64,000 nt of DNA from Butyricicoccus porcorum. Its GTDB lineage: Bacteria; Bacillota; Clostridia; Oscillospirales; Butyricicoccaceae. Of this stretch, positions 43,271 through 52,372 are shown one piece after another. The stretch lies in the NCBI RefSeq assembly GCF_002157465.1, contig NZ_NHOC01000007.1, positions 1-64,000 of the forward strand. The letters run 5' to 3'. Position numbers and translations under genes: made by a program. Below the pieces are notes generated by a model. That model was not told the DNA's origin. It saw only the letters and a list, made by a program, of their open reading frames with translations, and searched no databases. The number at the start of each line of letters is the position of its first letter. Position 1 is the stretch's first letter.

Positions 43271-43311
43271 AAAATGCGGACTGTCGAATGATAACGACGG
43301 TCCGCATTTTC
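43271..43311 (+). terminator. terminator of tcdA
   Basis: AAAATGCGGAC / GTCCGCATTTT stem with an inner GTCG/CGAC arm, then TTTTCT. Confidence 0.85.
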
Positions 43312-43319
43312 TGTATTGG

Positions 43320-45590
43320 TTATTTCTGTCCCATCAGGATTTTTTCCGGTTTGATCGGCAGGGTGGTCACACGCACGCCGGTCGCCTGGCATACAGCCTG
43401 TGCAATCGCGGGAGCGGGTGTGTTGATGACGACTTCACCGATGGATTTTGCGCCGTACGGGCCGGTCGGCTCGTAGCTTTCGGAGAAGTCCACGACAATT
43501 TCGCCCGTATCCATACGGGTTGGGATTTTATAATTCATAAAGCTGTCGGTCATCATTTTGCCGTTCTGCTGATACTGTACGTCTTCGAACAGGGCGAAGC
43601 CGATGCCCTGAGACAGTCCGCCTTCGGTCTGCACGCGGGCGAGCGCGCGGTTGATCGGCGTGCCGCAGTCGACGACACCGACCATTTTAATGACATCGGT
43701 TTTGCCGGTTTCCGGGTCAGTCTCGGTTTCAACAAAGCCTGCCATAAACGGCGGTGGAGAGATCGGGGAGCCATGAGATGCGGTTGCGACCAACTGATGT
43801 GTCTGCGGGCCTGCAACAAGTGCTGATGCGAGATCGTCGAGCGCGAGCGATTTCCCGTCCTCGGAGGTGACGGCTGCGCCGTCAAAGGTGAGCGCTTCAC
43901 GCGGGCAGTCCATGCGCACTGCCGCCTCATCCAGAATCAGCTCCTGCATGTGTTCGCAGGCCTTGACAACTGCCATGCCGGTGACATAGGTGGAAGCAGA
44001 GGCATATGAGCCCGGGTCATACGGCGATACATCGGTATCGACGCCGTGCACCATGACTTTTTCCATCGGGCAGTTCATCGCATCGGCGACCATCTGTGCA
44101 AAAATTGTATCACAGCCCGTGCCCATGTCAGTTGCGCCGATCATCAGCGTGTAAAAACCGAAATCCTCCAGCCGCAGCTCGACAGAGGCGGTGTCGACAT
44201 TCGCAATGCCGGAGCCCTGCATGCAGATTGCCATGCCCATGCCGCGGATTTTTCCGTCCGGCATGACCTGGCGGTGTGGCTTTTCGTTCCAGCCGCTCAG
44301 CTCCATGCCGCGGGTGATGCAGCCGCGCAGGCCGGTGGAGTTCAGGTATTTGATTTCCGGCGTCATAAAGACCTCTGCGCCTTCCTTTGCGATGTTGCGC
44401 AGGCGCAGCTCTGCCGGGTCAATGCCTGCCTTTTCTGCGAGCTGGTTGATGGTAGATTCCAGTGCAAACGTGCCCTGTGTCGCGCCGTAGCCGCGGAAGG
44501 CAGCGGCGGGCTCCATGTTGGTGTATACGACATCCCAGGTAAACCGTCCGCCCTTGAGCTTGTTGTACAGCGGGATGGTCTTGTGTCCGACCAAGCCGAC
44601 GACTGTTGAGCCGTGTTCGCCGTATGCGCCGGTGTTGGACAGTGATTCCATGGAAATTGCGGTGATGTTGCCCTCTGCGTCACAGCCTGCACGCGCACGC
44701 ACGCGCATCTGATGGCGGCTGTTGGAGCAGGCAAACGCCTCCTGCCGCGTAAAGATCAGCTTGGACGGCTTGCCGGTCAGCCAAGTGACCGCAGCCGGAT
44801 AAAATTCAGAGACCGAGGTCTGCTTTGCGCCGAAGCCGCCGCCAATGCGCGGCTTGATGATGCGTACCTTTGTGTATGGGATGCCGAGCATGGTTGCCAC
44901 ATGGCGGCGGGCATGGAACGGTACCTGCGTGGAAGAGACCAGCGTCAGGCGGCCGGAATATTCCATATAGGCGTAGGAACGGAAGGTCTCCATCATGCAC
45001 TGTTGCTGTGCGGGGGTGTAATAGGTACAGTCGACCGTGTAAGCACATTTGGCAAATTCCGCGTCGAAGTCACCGAAATCTTCACTGCCGGAGGTAATAA
45101 TGTTGCGTTCCGGGGCATAGCCGAACGGCGCTTTGGCAAAGCTGTCATCGTCGTGCACACGGATTGGGTTGTCCTTCGCCGTTTCAAAGTCCAGAACCGG
45201 TTCGAGTACCTGATATATGACTTTGATGAGCTTGCACGCCTGCTCGGCGTGTTTTTCGGTATCCGCCGCGACGATGGCTGCGACATCGCCGACATAGCGC
45301 ATGGTGTCATCGCACAGCACGCGGTCATAGGGCGACCATTCGGGATAGGTCTGCCCTGCGGAGGTATAGCGGTGGCGCGGTGCGTTTTTACAGGTGAGGA
45401 TCAGCTCGACACCCGGCACCTTTTCCGCAATTTTTGTGTCGATATCGACAATTTTTGCGTGTGCATGCGGGGAGCGGAGCAGCTTGATAATCAGGCAGTC
45501 CTTCGGCGCGAGGTCGTCGGTATACACCGGCTTGCCCTGTACCAGCGCATCCGCATCCAGCTTCTTCACTGCGGTATTGACGTATTTCAC
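43320..45590 (-). CDS. molybdenum hydroxylase large subunit (xanthine dehydrogenase family)
   Basis: 756 residues from the GTG at 45590, which overlaps the Fe-S subunit stop as GTGA and has GGAGGTGGAAG upstream. It binds molybdenum-pterin and hydroxylates an aromatic or purine substrate with water. Motifs: IGGGFGAKQTSVSEF, AAFRGYGATQGTFALES, the DMGTGCDTIFAQM region, and SIGEVVINTPAPAIAQA with the catalytic glutamate. The GEVV version differs from GEPP of true xanthine dehydrogenases such as the second cluster here, so the substrate may not be xanthine. Purines, nicotinate, hydroxybenzoyl-CoA or another heterocycle are possible. Last gene of a FAD / Fe-S / Mo operon. Confidence 0.88.
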   Translation of the reverse strand: MKYVNTAVKKLDADALVQGKPVYTDDLAPKDCLIIKLLRSPHAHAKIVDIDTKIAEKVPGVELILTCKNAPRHRYTSAGQTYPEWSPYDRVLCDDTMRYVGDVAAIVAADTEKHAEQACKLIKVIYQVLEPVLDFETAKDNPIRVHDDDSFAKAPFGYAPERNIITSGSEDFGDFDAEFAKCAYTVDCTYYTPAQQQCMMETFRSYAYMEYSGRLTLVSSTQVPFHARRHVATMLGIPYTKVRIIKPRIGGGFGAKQTSVSEFYPAAVTWLTGKPSKLIFTRQEAFACSNSRHQMRVRARAGCDAEGNITAISMESLSNTGAYGEHGSTVVGLVGHKTIPLYNKLKGGRFTWDVVYTNMEPAAAFRGYGATQGTFALESTINQLAEKAGIDPAELRLRNIAKEGAEVFMTPEIKYLNSTGLRGCITRGMELSGWNEKPHRQVMPDGKIRGMGMAICMQGSGIANVDTASVELRLEDFGFYTLMIGATDMGTGCDTIFAQMVADAMNCPMEKVMVHGVDTDVSPYDPGSYASASTYVTGMAVVKACEHMQELILDEAAVRMDCPREALTFDGAAVTSEDGKSLALDDLASALVAGPQTHQLVATASHGSPISPPPFMAGFVETETDPETGKTDVIKMVGVVDCGTPINRALARVQTEGGLSQGIGFALFEDVQYQQNGKMMTDSFMNYKIPTRMDTGEIVVDFSESYEPTGPYGAKSIGEVVINTPAPAIAQAVCQATGVRVTTLPIKPEKILMGQK

Positions 45591-46039
45591 GCTTCCACCT
45601 CCATATATTTGCGGATGGCGCGCATCTGCCCCATGTAACCGGTGCAGCGGCACAGGTTGCCGGACAGATACTGCCGGATTTCCTCTTCTGTCGGGTTGGA
45701 CAGCTCGCGCTTCATTGCGAGCACATTCATGATAAAGCCGGGGGAGCAGAAGCCGCACTGCTCTGCGCCCTCTGCGGCGAGGAAATCGGTAAATTTTTTG
45801 GATTCCTCCAGTACACCCTCCAGCGTGGTGATTTCATGCCCTGCGGCACGCGCCGCGAGCACCGAGCAGGACAGCACGGGCGTGCCATCCATCCAGACCG
45901 TACACAGGCCGCAGTTGGTGGTTTCACAGCCGCACTTGACGGAATAACAGCCGCAGTCACGGACAAAGGTGTATAGTGTGGTGTCCGGATCGACGAGGCG
46001 GGTATATTTTTTGCCGTTGATGGCGATGGTTATCTGCAT
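45587..46039 (-). CDS. (2Fe-2S) subunit of molybdenum hydroxylase
   Basis: 150 residues. Small electron-transfer subunit with two [2Fe-2S] clusters: the plant-ferredoxin type in CGCETTNCGLC plus Cys58, and the C-terminal helical type in CGFCSPG and CRCTGY (Cys95, 98, 130, 132). It passes electrons from the Mo site to FAD. It overlaps the FAD subunit gene by 10 bases and the Mo subunit gene by 4, so the three are tightly coupled. Confidence 0.93.
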   Translation of the reverse strand: MQITIAINGKKYTRLVDPDTTLYTFVRDCGCYSVKCGCETTNCGLCTVWMDGTPVLSCSVLAARAAGHEITTLEGVLEESKKFTDFLAAEGAEQCGFCSPGFIMNVLAMKRELSNPTEEEIRQYLSGNLCRCTGYMGQMRAIRKYMEVEA

Positions 46040-46788
46040 GCCTGTACCTCCTCAAGCGCACGGCGGATGAGAACGGGACAGATTTTGCGGCGGTACTCCG
46101 CACTGGCCCGCATGTTGGATGAAAAATTCAGGCTGTCGGTAATGGCCTGTGCGTCCGGTGCCTGCCCCTGGTAGGCGAGACATGCCTTCTGCGGGCGCGC
46201 GCCAACCGAAATGCGGTGTATGCCGTCCCGACAGGAAACCGCACAGGTCAGCACGGGAAAATCGGTTGCCTGAAAGCGCATATGCTGATAGGATGCGGCA
46301 TACGCTTGTTTGGGCAGGATGATGCACTCCAGAATATCCTTTTCATACGGCATAGCGGCGAAGTCCTCGATGGAAACCGTGCCGCGATGGTATAGCCTGA
46401 CCTGTGCGGGCAGGGCGAGCAGCGCGGTGAGCACATCGGAAAAGCCGAAACGCCCGTACACGCTGCCGCCAACGGTCGCCGTGTTGCGGAACTGTGTGCC
46501 GACGATGCCGGAAACCGCGTCGCGGAACAGCGTTCCGTATTGCTGGCGCAGCAGCTCGCTGGTTTCGAGCTGGCGCAGGGAAACCATGGCACCGATTTCA
46601 ATGGTATCGCCTGTATCGGTAATGCGGTCCAGACCCAGCGCAGAAAGGTCGATGGCGGTGCCGATGGCGCGCCGGCCGAGCCGCAGCCACATGCAGCCGC
46701 CCAGAACCGTGTTGTTGCGCGCCGCAGTCAGCGCCTGGTAGGCTTCTTCCAGACTGGAAGGGCATAGAAACTGACGGATGGTATACAT
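46030..46788 (-). CDS. FAD-binding subunit of molybdenum hydroxylase
   Basis: 252 residues from the ATG at 46788, with GGAGGAGAAGAG upstream. CO-dehydrogenase-flavoprotein fold: TVLGGCMWLRLGRR is the first FAD-binding segment, and GTQFRNTATVGGSVYGRFGFSDV the second. It is shorter than the usual 280-300 residues because the C-terminal domain is reduced. First gene of the operon with a good promoter upstream. It transfers electrons to NAD or another acceptor. Confidence 0.87.
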   Translation of the reverse strand: MYTIRQFLCPSSLEEAYQALTAARNNTVLGGCMWLRLGRRAIGTAIDLSALGLDRITDTGDTIEIGAMVSLRQLETSELLRQQYGTLFRDAVSGIVGTQFRNTATVGGSVYGRFGFSDVLTALLALPAQVRLYHRGTVSIEDFAAMPYEKDILECIILPKQAYAASYQHMRFQATDFPVLTCAVSCRDGIHRISVGARPQKACLAYQGQAPDAQAITDSLNFSSNMRASAEYRRKICPVLIRRALEEVQACR

Positions 46789-46835
46789 ATTTTCTCTTCT
46801 CCTCCTGCAAAATGGAGCATAATACAAATACTATC

Positions 46836-46863
46836 ATTATAACAAAATTTACTGAGAAAACAA
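46836..46863 (-). promoter_or_regulatory. promoter of first molybdenum hydroxylase operon
   Basis: TTGTTT, a 16-base spacer and TATAAT on the minus strand, about 48 bases before the FAD subunit gene. Confidence 0.65.
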
Positions 46864-46975
46864 GAAAAACAAACGATTTCAATGATAATATCGGACAAAA
46901 AAGTAAAAGGTGTGGAAAAACATACGGATAGCGCGAAAGGAACGGATTTTTCTTTGAAACAGAAATTGAAAACAA

Positions 46976-47004
46976 TTGACAATCCAGTGAAAAAAGATGA
47001 TAAT
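46976..47004 (+). promoter_or_regulatory. promoter of glgX
   Basis: Consensus TTGACA, a 17-base spacer and GATAAT. The 46789-47074 region between the divergent genes holds only these two promoters and AT-rich DNA. Confidence 0.7.
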
Positions 47005-47074
47005 AATAAGCAAGATTATTACACTGGCGGAGTTTTGATTACCGCTCGCTATAGAATAAAACGAGGTGAGTCAC

Positions 47075-49300
47075 TTGTCTGAACAGAGTCGGAACACAAG
47101 GCCGAATTCTTACAGCAGTGTACCGGGAGATATACCTGCTTCCATGCGGCAGGATGATATGGAAACGATTTTACAAAACATGGAATCCGTGCTGCGCGTG
47201 CGCAACCGGAAGAGCTTCTTTCACCCAATGCGGGAGATTGGCGGCTTTAAGACCTGTCCCGGATACTGTCTGCAAAATGGCGCCTTTGAATTGCCGGGCG
47301 GCATCAATTTTACCATTACGTCGCAGGGTGCAACCAGCGTCGAGCTGGTTCTGTTCAAGCGCCGCCAGTCGGAGCCGTTTGCGGTGCTCCCGTTTCCCGA
47401 TGAATACCGCGTCGGCAGCGTCTATTCTATGATTGTCTTCGGGCTTCAGATCGATGAATTTGAGTATGCATATCGGATTGGTGGCCCGTATGACCCGAAA
47501 AAAGGCCTGCTGTATGATAAGAAAAATCTCCTGCTCGATCCGTATGCCCGTGCGGTTGCGGGTCAGTCTGCCTGGGGCACGCGCCCGCAGACCGGCTTTG
47601 AGTACCGCGGACGCATTGTTTCGTCCAATTTCGACTGGCATGGCGTGCGTTCCCCGCACATTGAGATGCAGGATCTGGTCATCTATGAAACACATGTGCG
47701 CGGTTTTACGCGCCATGAATCGTCTGATGTCACACATCCGGGAACCTTTGACGGACTGATGGAAAAAATCCCATATCTCAGGGATCTGGGTGTCAACGCC
47801 GTCGAGCTGATGCCGATTTTCGAGTTCGATGAAATGCGCGATATGCGCGTGCATGACGGTAAGCTGCTGCTCGATTACTGGGGATATAACCCAGTGGCAT
47901 TCTTTGCGCCCAATACGGCGTATTCTGCCGAGCATGAATTTACCAACGAGGGAGACGAGCTGCGCCGTCTGGTCCGTGCGCTGCATAAAAACGGCATGGA
48001 AGTCATTCTGGACGTCGTGTTCAACCACACGGCCGAGGGCAATGAGGACGGCTCGATTTTCTCGTTTAAGGGTGTGGACAATTCCGTCTATTATCTGCTC
48101 GAACCGGACGGAAAATACTATAATTTCAGCGGCTGCGGCAATACGGTCAACTGTAACCATCCGGTTGTCCATCAGATGATTGTCGAGTGCCTGCGCTATT
48201 GGGTCATTGAATACCGCATCGATGGTTTCCGCTTCGACCTGGCATCCATTCTCGGGCGCAATGAGGACGGCACACCGATGCACAACCCGCCGCTGCTCGA
48301 ATCGCTCGCAGCTGATCCGCTGCTCGCGGGCATCAAGCTGATTGCGGAGGCATGGGACGCAGGTGGACTGTATCAGGTTGGCTCGTTCCCATCGCGCGGC
48401 GACCGCTGGGCGGAATGGAACGGCAAGTACCGCGATGATCTGCGCTGCTTCCTCAAGGGTGACAGCGGCATGGCAAAAGCCACGTCTTACCGCATTCTGG
48501 GTTCGCAGGATCTATACCCGCCGACCAAGCGCGGCGAGTGTGCATCCGTCAACTTTATTACCTGTCACGACGGCTTTACGCTGTATGATCTGTATACCTA
48601 TAACAAAAAGCACAACGATGCCAACGGCTGGGACAACACGGACGGTGAATCCAACAACAACAGCTGGAACTGCGGCGTGGAGGGCGAAACAGATCGCCAG
48701 GATGTCAATGATCTGCGCCGCCGATTGCAAAAAAATGCGGCTGCGGTGCTGATGTGCTCCCGCGGTACGCCGATGTTCCTCGCGGGGGATGAATTCGGCA
48801 ATACGCAGTTTGGCAACAACAATGCATATTGTCAGGACAATGAAATTTCCTGGTTGGACTGGAATCTGCTGGAGAAAAACCGGTCACTGCATGATTTCTT
48901 CCGTTATATGATTCATTTCCGCAAAAAGCATCCGATTCTGCGCGGACATACCAAGCCGGCAGAGAGTCGCTTCCCGGAGACCAGCCTGCACTCCGCAAAG
49001 CCGTGGGATGCCAATTATCAGGAAGATACACGCGTCATCGGCGTGACCTTTGCCGGGCGCAATGAAGACGACACGGCGGATGATATTGTGCACATTGCCC
49101 TCAATTCTCACTGGGAAGGGCATCAGGTGCAGCTGCCGGAGCTGCCGGACGGCATGTATTGGAGGATCGCAGTCAATACGTTTAACGGTCCGGAGAGCGA
49201 TTGTATTGAAAACATTGAGGATATGCCCGTATCGCACAGTGGAATTGTCTGGCTTGAGCCGCGTTCTGTGATGATTCTCGTGGCAGCAGAGGGCAAATGA
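47075..49300 (+). CDS. glgX: glycogen debranching enzyme / isoamylase-type GH13
   Basis: 741 residues from a TTG at 47075, where GAGGTGA lies 5 bases upstream. A GTG at 47066 inside that site is the alternative. It cleaves alpha-1,6 branches. An N-terminal CBM48 domain (about 55-150) precedes the GH13 barrel, with VIYETHVRGFTRH, DVVFNHTAEGNEDG, the nucleophile region DGFRFDLASILGRN, the acid/base EAWDAGG and ITCHDGFTLYDL with the third carboxylate partner in the catalytic set. The signature fits GlgX/TreX rather than branching enzyme. Its stop overlaps mutY as ATGA. With glgP and glcK it completes glycogen breakdown. Confidence 0.93.
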   Translation: MSEQSRNTRPNSYSSVPGDIPASMRQDDMETILQNMESVLRVRNRKSFFHPMREIGGFKTCPGYCLQNGAFELPGGINFTITSQGATSVELVLFKRRQSEPFAVLPFPDEYRVGSVYSMIVFGLQIDEFEYAYRIGGPYDPKKGLLYDKKNLLLDPYARAVAGQSAWGTRPQTGFEYRGRIVSSNFDWHGVRSPHIEMQDLVIYETHVRGFTRHESSDVTHPGTFDGLMEKIPYLRDLGVNAVELMPIFEFDEMRDMRVHDGKLLLDYWGYNPVAFFAPNTAYSAEHEFTNEGDELRRLVRALHKNGMEVILDVVFNHTAEGNEDGSIFSFKGVDNSVYYLLEPDGKYYNFSGCGNTVNCNHPVVHQMIVECLRYWVIEYRIDGFRFDLASILGRNEDGTPMHNPPLLESLAADPLLAGIKLIAEAWDAGGLYQVGSFPSRGDRWAEWNGKYRDDLRCFLKGDSGMAKATSYRILGSQDLYPPTKRGECASVNFITCHDGFTLYDLYTYNKKHNDANGWDNTDGESNNNSWNCGVEGETDRQDVNDLRRRLQKNAAAVLMCSRGTPMFLAGDEFGNTQFGNNNAYCQDNEISWLDWNLLEKNRSLHDFFRYMIHFRKKHPILRGHTKPAESRFPETSLHSAKPWDANYQEDTRVIGVTFAGRNEDDTADDIVHIALNSHWEGHQVQLPELPDGMYWRIAVNTFNGPESDCIENIEDMPVSHSGIVWLEPRSVMILVAAEGK

Positions 49301-50337
49301 CGGAAAAAGAACGTCTGAATGAGGCAGTTGATGCGCTGTGCCGCTGGTATCGCGCCGGGCATCGTGATTTGCCATGGCGCCGGACGCCTACACCGTACCA
49401 TGTGTGGGTGTCGGAGATTATGCTTCAGCAGACGCGCGTGCAGGCGGTGCTGCCATATTATGAGCGCTTCATGCGCGCACTGCCGACGGTGCAGGCGCTT
49501 GCAGAGGTGCCGGAGGAACAGCTGATGAAGCTGTGGGAAGGCCTTGGCTATTACAGCCGTGCGCGCAACCTGCAAAAGGCGGCACGCGTGGTGTGCACAC
49601 AGTACGGCGGTGAGATGCCATGCACCCGTGACGAACTTCTTGCCCTGCCGGGCATCGGCCCGTATACGGCGGGAGCAGTGGCGTCCATTGCGGGCGGGCA
49701 GACGTGCCCGGCTGTGGATGGCAATGTGCTGCGCGTGCTGTCTCGCCTGTTTGCACGCGAATGGGATATCCGGGCGCAGGCAGTCAAGCGGCAGGCGGAA
49801 CGCGAGCTGACAGCCGTGATTCCGGCGGACTGTCCGGGCGACTGCAACCAGGCGCTGATGGAGCTGGGCGCGATGGTGTGCCTGCCGAACGGTGCACCGC
49901 TGTGCGATCACTGTCCAGTGGCAGGACTGTGTCTGGCACATGCAGCGGGAGTTGAGCAGAGGCTCCCGGTTCGCGCGCCGAAAAAACAGCGTCCTGTGGA
50001 AAACCGCACGGTTGTTCTGCTGTGGAAGGACGGCAGAATCGCGCTGCGCAAGCGTCCCAATCGTGGCCTTCTGGCGGGACTGTGGGAATTCCCAAACTTT
50101 CTGGAGGGAGAAGACGCGGAAAAACAGCTCGGTGTGCGCCTGATGGAAATTCGTCCGCTCAAGCGTGCAAAGCATGTGTTCACTCATCTGGAGTGGCATA
50201 TGACCGGTATTTCTGCACGAACGGAGGACGGCGGTCTGTTTACATGGGTCACGCCGGAGCAACTGGAACACGACATTGCGCTGCCCAGTGCGTTCTGTGC
50301 CTATCGCGCCATTGCGCTTGAACAATTCAAATTGTAA
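49297..50337 (+). CDS. mutY: A/G-specific adenine DNA glycosylase
   Basis: 346 residues. It removes adenine mispaired with 8-oxoguanine. Catalytic Glu40 in WVSEIMLQQTRV, helix-hairpin-helix LPGIGPYTAGAVAS near 117, Asp141 in PAVDGNVLRV. The [4Fe-4S] cysteines are Cys195, 203, 206 and 212, with seven residues in the first gap rather than the six of E. coli. The C-terminal NUDIX-like domain recognising 8-oxoG is present (WEFPNFLEGED). ATGA overlap with glgX. Confidence 0.96.
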   Translation: MTEKERLNEAVDALCRWYRAGHRDLPWRRTPTPYHVWVSEIMLQQTRVQAVLPYYERFMRALPTVQALAEVPEEQLMKLWEGLGYYSRARNLQKAARVVCTQYGGEMPCTRDELLALPGIGPYTAGAVASIAGGQTCPAVDGNVLRVLSRLFAREWDIRAQAVKRQAERELTAVIPADCPGDCNQALMELGAMVCLPNGAPLCDHCPVAGLCLAHAAGVEQRLPVRAPKKQRPVENRTVVLLWKDGRIALRKRPNRGLLAGLWEFPNFLEGEDAEKQLGVRLMEIRPLKRAKHVFTHLEWHMTGISARTEDGGLFTWVTPEQLEHDIALPSAFCAYRAIALEQFKL

Positions 50338-50341
50338 ACAC

Positions 50342-50385
50342 AGGTGTATTTTCGCCCCCGGCGGCGGAGATACACCTTTTGCTTT
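50342..50385 (+). terminator. terminator of glgX-mutY
   Basis: AGGTGTAT / ATACACCT stem with a GC-rich inner loop, then TTTTGCTTT. Confidence 0.75.
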
Positions 50386-50465
50386 GGACGGATTTATGGT
50401 ACAATGGACAGGAACAAGAGGCTTTTTGAAACAGGATACATTTGATTCAAAAGAGAGGGATTGCA

Positions 50466-51416
50466 ATGAAAAAGTATTACATTGGCGCAGATATCGGCGG
50501 CACAACGGTAAAAATGGGCCTGTATAGTGAAGAAGCCGGATGGGTTGAAAAATGGGAAATCCCAACCCGTACGGAAAAAAGCGGAGCATATATTCTGCCG
50601 GATGTTGCGGATACGATTGCGCAGACCTGCGCCGGGCACGGCATTTCCATGGCCGATGTCGCAGGCATCGGCGTGGGCGTGCCGGGACCTGTCCTGCGCA
50701 ACGGCACGGTCAACGGCTGTGTCAATCTCGGCTGGGGTGTGGTCAATGTCGCCGATGTACTCGGCGGGCTGACGAACTTGCCGGTTTATGTGGCAAACGA
50801 TGCAAACATTGCAGCACTCGGCGAGCAGTGGAAGGGCGCAGGCAGTGCATACCAGAGCGTTGTCCTGTTGACGCTGGGCACTGGTGTTGGCGGCGGCGTC
50901 ATTCTGGATGGCAGAATTGTAACCGGCGTTGTCGGTGGTGCAGGCGAGGTCGGACATATGCCGGTATTTGACCACAGCGAGGGCGCATGCAACTGCGGCA
51001 AGGACAACTGTCTGGAGCTGGCTGGCTCCGCGACAGGCGTACTGCGCGATGCAAAGCGGCGTCTGGCGGAGAGCGATGCGCCATCTGCCATGCGCGGAAT
51101 TGAAAATCTGACTGCCAAGGATGTCTGTGACTGCTGCGCAGCGGGCGATACGCTGGCACAGGCGTGCATCCGTCGCACGACGGATGCGCTCGGCACGGCG
51201 ATTGCAAGCATTGGCTGTGTGCTCAACCCGGAAGCGTTCCTGTTTGGCGGCGGCATGGCGGCAGCGGGGGAACTGCTGCTCGAGCCGATTCGTAAGGTCT
51301 ACCGCGAAAAGGTATTCCCGCCGCTGCGCGACACACCGGTGCTGCGTGCGACGCTCGGCAATGAGGCCGGTATCACAGGCGGCGTCCGTCTGGTACAGGT
51401 TTCGCAGGAAAAGTAA
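50466..51416 (+). CDS. glcK: ROK-family glucokinase
   Basis: 316 residues from the ATG at 50466, preceded by AAAGAGAGGG. It phosphorylates glucose with ATP. ATP loop YIGADIGGTTVKMGLYSE at 5-22, catalytic aspartate in VANDANIAALGE, substrate motif GGAGEVGHMPV and the ROK zinc site CNCGKDNCLE. The C-terminal glycine-rich FLFGGGMAAAGE is complete. No DNA-binding N-terminus, so it is a kinase rather than a NagC-type repressor. It would phosphorylate glucose freed by glycogen debranching. Confidence 0.92.
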   Translation: MKKYYIGADIGGTTVKMGLYSEEAGWVEKWEIPTRTEKSGAYILPDVADTIAQTCAGHGISMADVAGIGVGVPGPVLRNGTVNGCVNLGWGVVNVADVLGGLTNLPVYVANDANIAALGEQWKGAGSAYQSVVLLTLGTGVGGGVILDGRIVTGVVGGAGEVGHMPVFDHSEGACNCGKDNCLELAGSATGVLRDAKRRLAESDAPSAMRGIENLTAKDVCDCCAAGDTLAQACIRRTTDALGTAIASIGCVLNPEAFLFGGGMAAAGELLLEPIRKVYREKVFPPLRDTPVLRATLGNEAGITGGVRLVQVSQEK

Positions 51417-51431
51417 ATAACAGGAGATCTG

Positions 51432-51477
51432 GACCGCGCTGCATCGAAGAACATTCCGGTGCAGGCGGTCTTTTTTT
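51432..51477 (+). terminator. terminator of glcK
   Basis: GACCGC / GCGGTC outer stem with an inner arm, then T7. Confidence 0.82.
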
Positions 51478-51519
51478 GCGCCGCGCTGCATAGGATAACA
51501 GGGAAGGAGGGACGACCGA

Positions 51520-51726
51520 ATGGGGGAGACAATTCGGAGTGCGCTGTGGTGCACCGTGGTCTGTCTGGGAATTCTTCTGACAGCCCGGATGCTGCGTGCG
51601 TCCGGCGCGCTGTCCTTCCTGCCGGAGAACGATGCGGGGAAGGCAGCTGCGGTGCTCGGCAGTGCCGTTTCACAGGACGGATGGTCGGAGGAGCTGGTGG
51701 CAGTATTCGCGGCGCAGGGAGAGTAA
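51520..51726 (+). CDS. small single-pass membrane protein
   Basis: 68 residues. One N-terminal membrane helix (about 7-27, ALWCTVVCLGILLTARML) and a short external tail of about 40 residues with no known motif. GAAGGAGGGACG precedes the ATG, so it is probably translated. It overlaps the 5' end of a SpoIVFB-like protease gene and may be co-translated with it. A regulatory role similar to SpoIVFA is possible by position only. It is far shorter and has no LytM domain. Confidence 0.6.
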   Translation: MGETIRSALWCTVVCLGILLTARMLRASGALSFLPENDAGKAAAVLGSAVSQDGWSEELVAVFAAQGE

Positions 51727-52319
51727 CGGCGGCAAAGCTGCGTGCAGAGCCGTCGTTTTATGTATTCTGGGCGGTGTTCTGCCTGCTGGACAGCGAAGGT
51801 GTGCTTCCGGTATTCGCAGGTGCGGCGTTGGTGCACGAGCTGGGACATGTGTTCGCCATCTATGCGTGCGGCGGACAGGTGGAATATGTCAGGTTGTCCG
51901 CGTGTGGTGCAGTGCTCCGGCAGAGCAGGCCGCTCAGCGATCTGTCCGACTGTGCGATTGCATTGGCAGGACCGGCGGCAGGCATAACGGCGGCTTTGTT
52001 GCTCTCAGCCGTGGGTTTCCCCACGGCAGCGGGTGCCAATGTGATTCTGTCAGCGTTCAACTGTCTGCCGCTTCTGCCGCTGGACGGCGGCTGTGCCTTG
52101 GCCGCCCTGCTTGCCTTGCTGCCGCCGCGCGCCGCAGAAACAGGACAGCGTGCGCTGGTACAGCTCTCGCTTGCCGGCACATGTATGCTGATTTTGGGCG
52201 GTGCGGCGCTGCTGCTGCACACCGGACGCAATGCGACCGTGCTGGCAGCGGGGTTGTTTTTACTCGGCGCGAACCGCTCTTTGTTGCATGAACTGACTAA
52301 TTATGGTATGATACAATAG
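51681..52319 (+). CDS. M50 site-2 metalloprotease (SpoIVFB-like)
   Basis: About 212 residues if the ATG at 51681 is used. The start is uncertain, because the region before AKLRAEPSFYVFWAVF has no strong binding site and overlaps the small membrane gene by 46 bases. Intramembrane zinc protease: LVHELGHVFAIYACGG carries the HExxH motif, and LPLLPLDGGCALAAL supplies the third ligand Asp. Four to six membrane helices. SpoIVFB activates pro-sigma K in endospore formers. Here the protein is short and lacks a CBS domain. It supports a spore-forming ancestry, but the substrate is unknown. Confidence 0.8.
   Translation: MVGGAGGSIRGAGRVTAAKLRAEPSFYVFWAVFCLLDSEGVLPVFAGAALVHELGHVFAIYACGGQVEYVRLSACGAVLRQSRPLSDLSDCAIALAGPAAGITAALLLSAVGFPTAAGANVILSAFNCLPLLPLDGGCALAALLALLPPRAAETGQRALVQLSLAGTCMLILGGAALLLHTGRNATVLAAGLFLLGANRSLLHELTNYGMIQ
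52284..52312 (+). promoter_or_regulatory. promoter of carD-type gene
   Basis: TTGCAT, a 17-base spacer and TATGAT, lying inside the last codons of the upstream protease gene. Confidence 0.6.
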
Positions 52320-52372
52320 AAATCATACTGTACATCCATCGGATGAAAAACGGTGGAAACAGGGGTGATGAA

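Noticed and set aside
43320-46788. First molybdenum hydroxylase operon named xdhABC
   Set aside because: The active-site loop and gene order differ from true xanthine dehydrogenases, so specific gene symbols were withheld.
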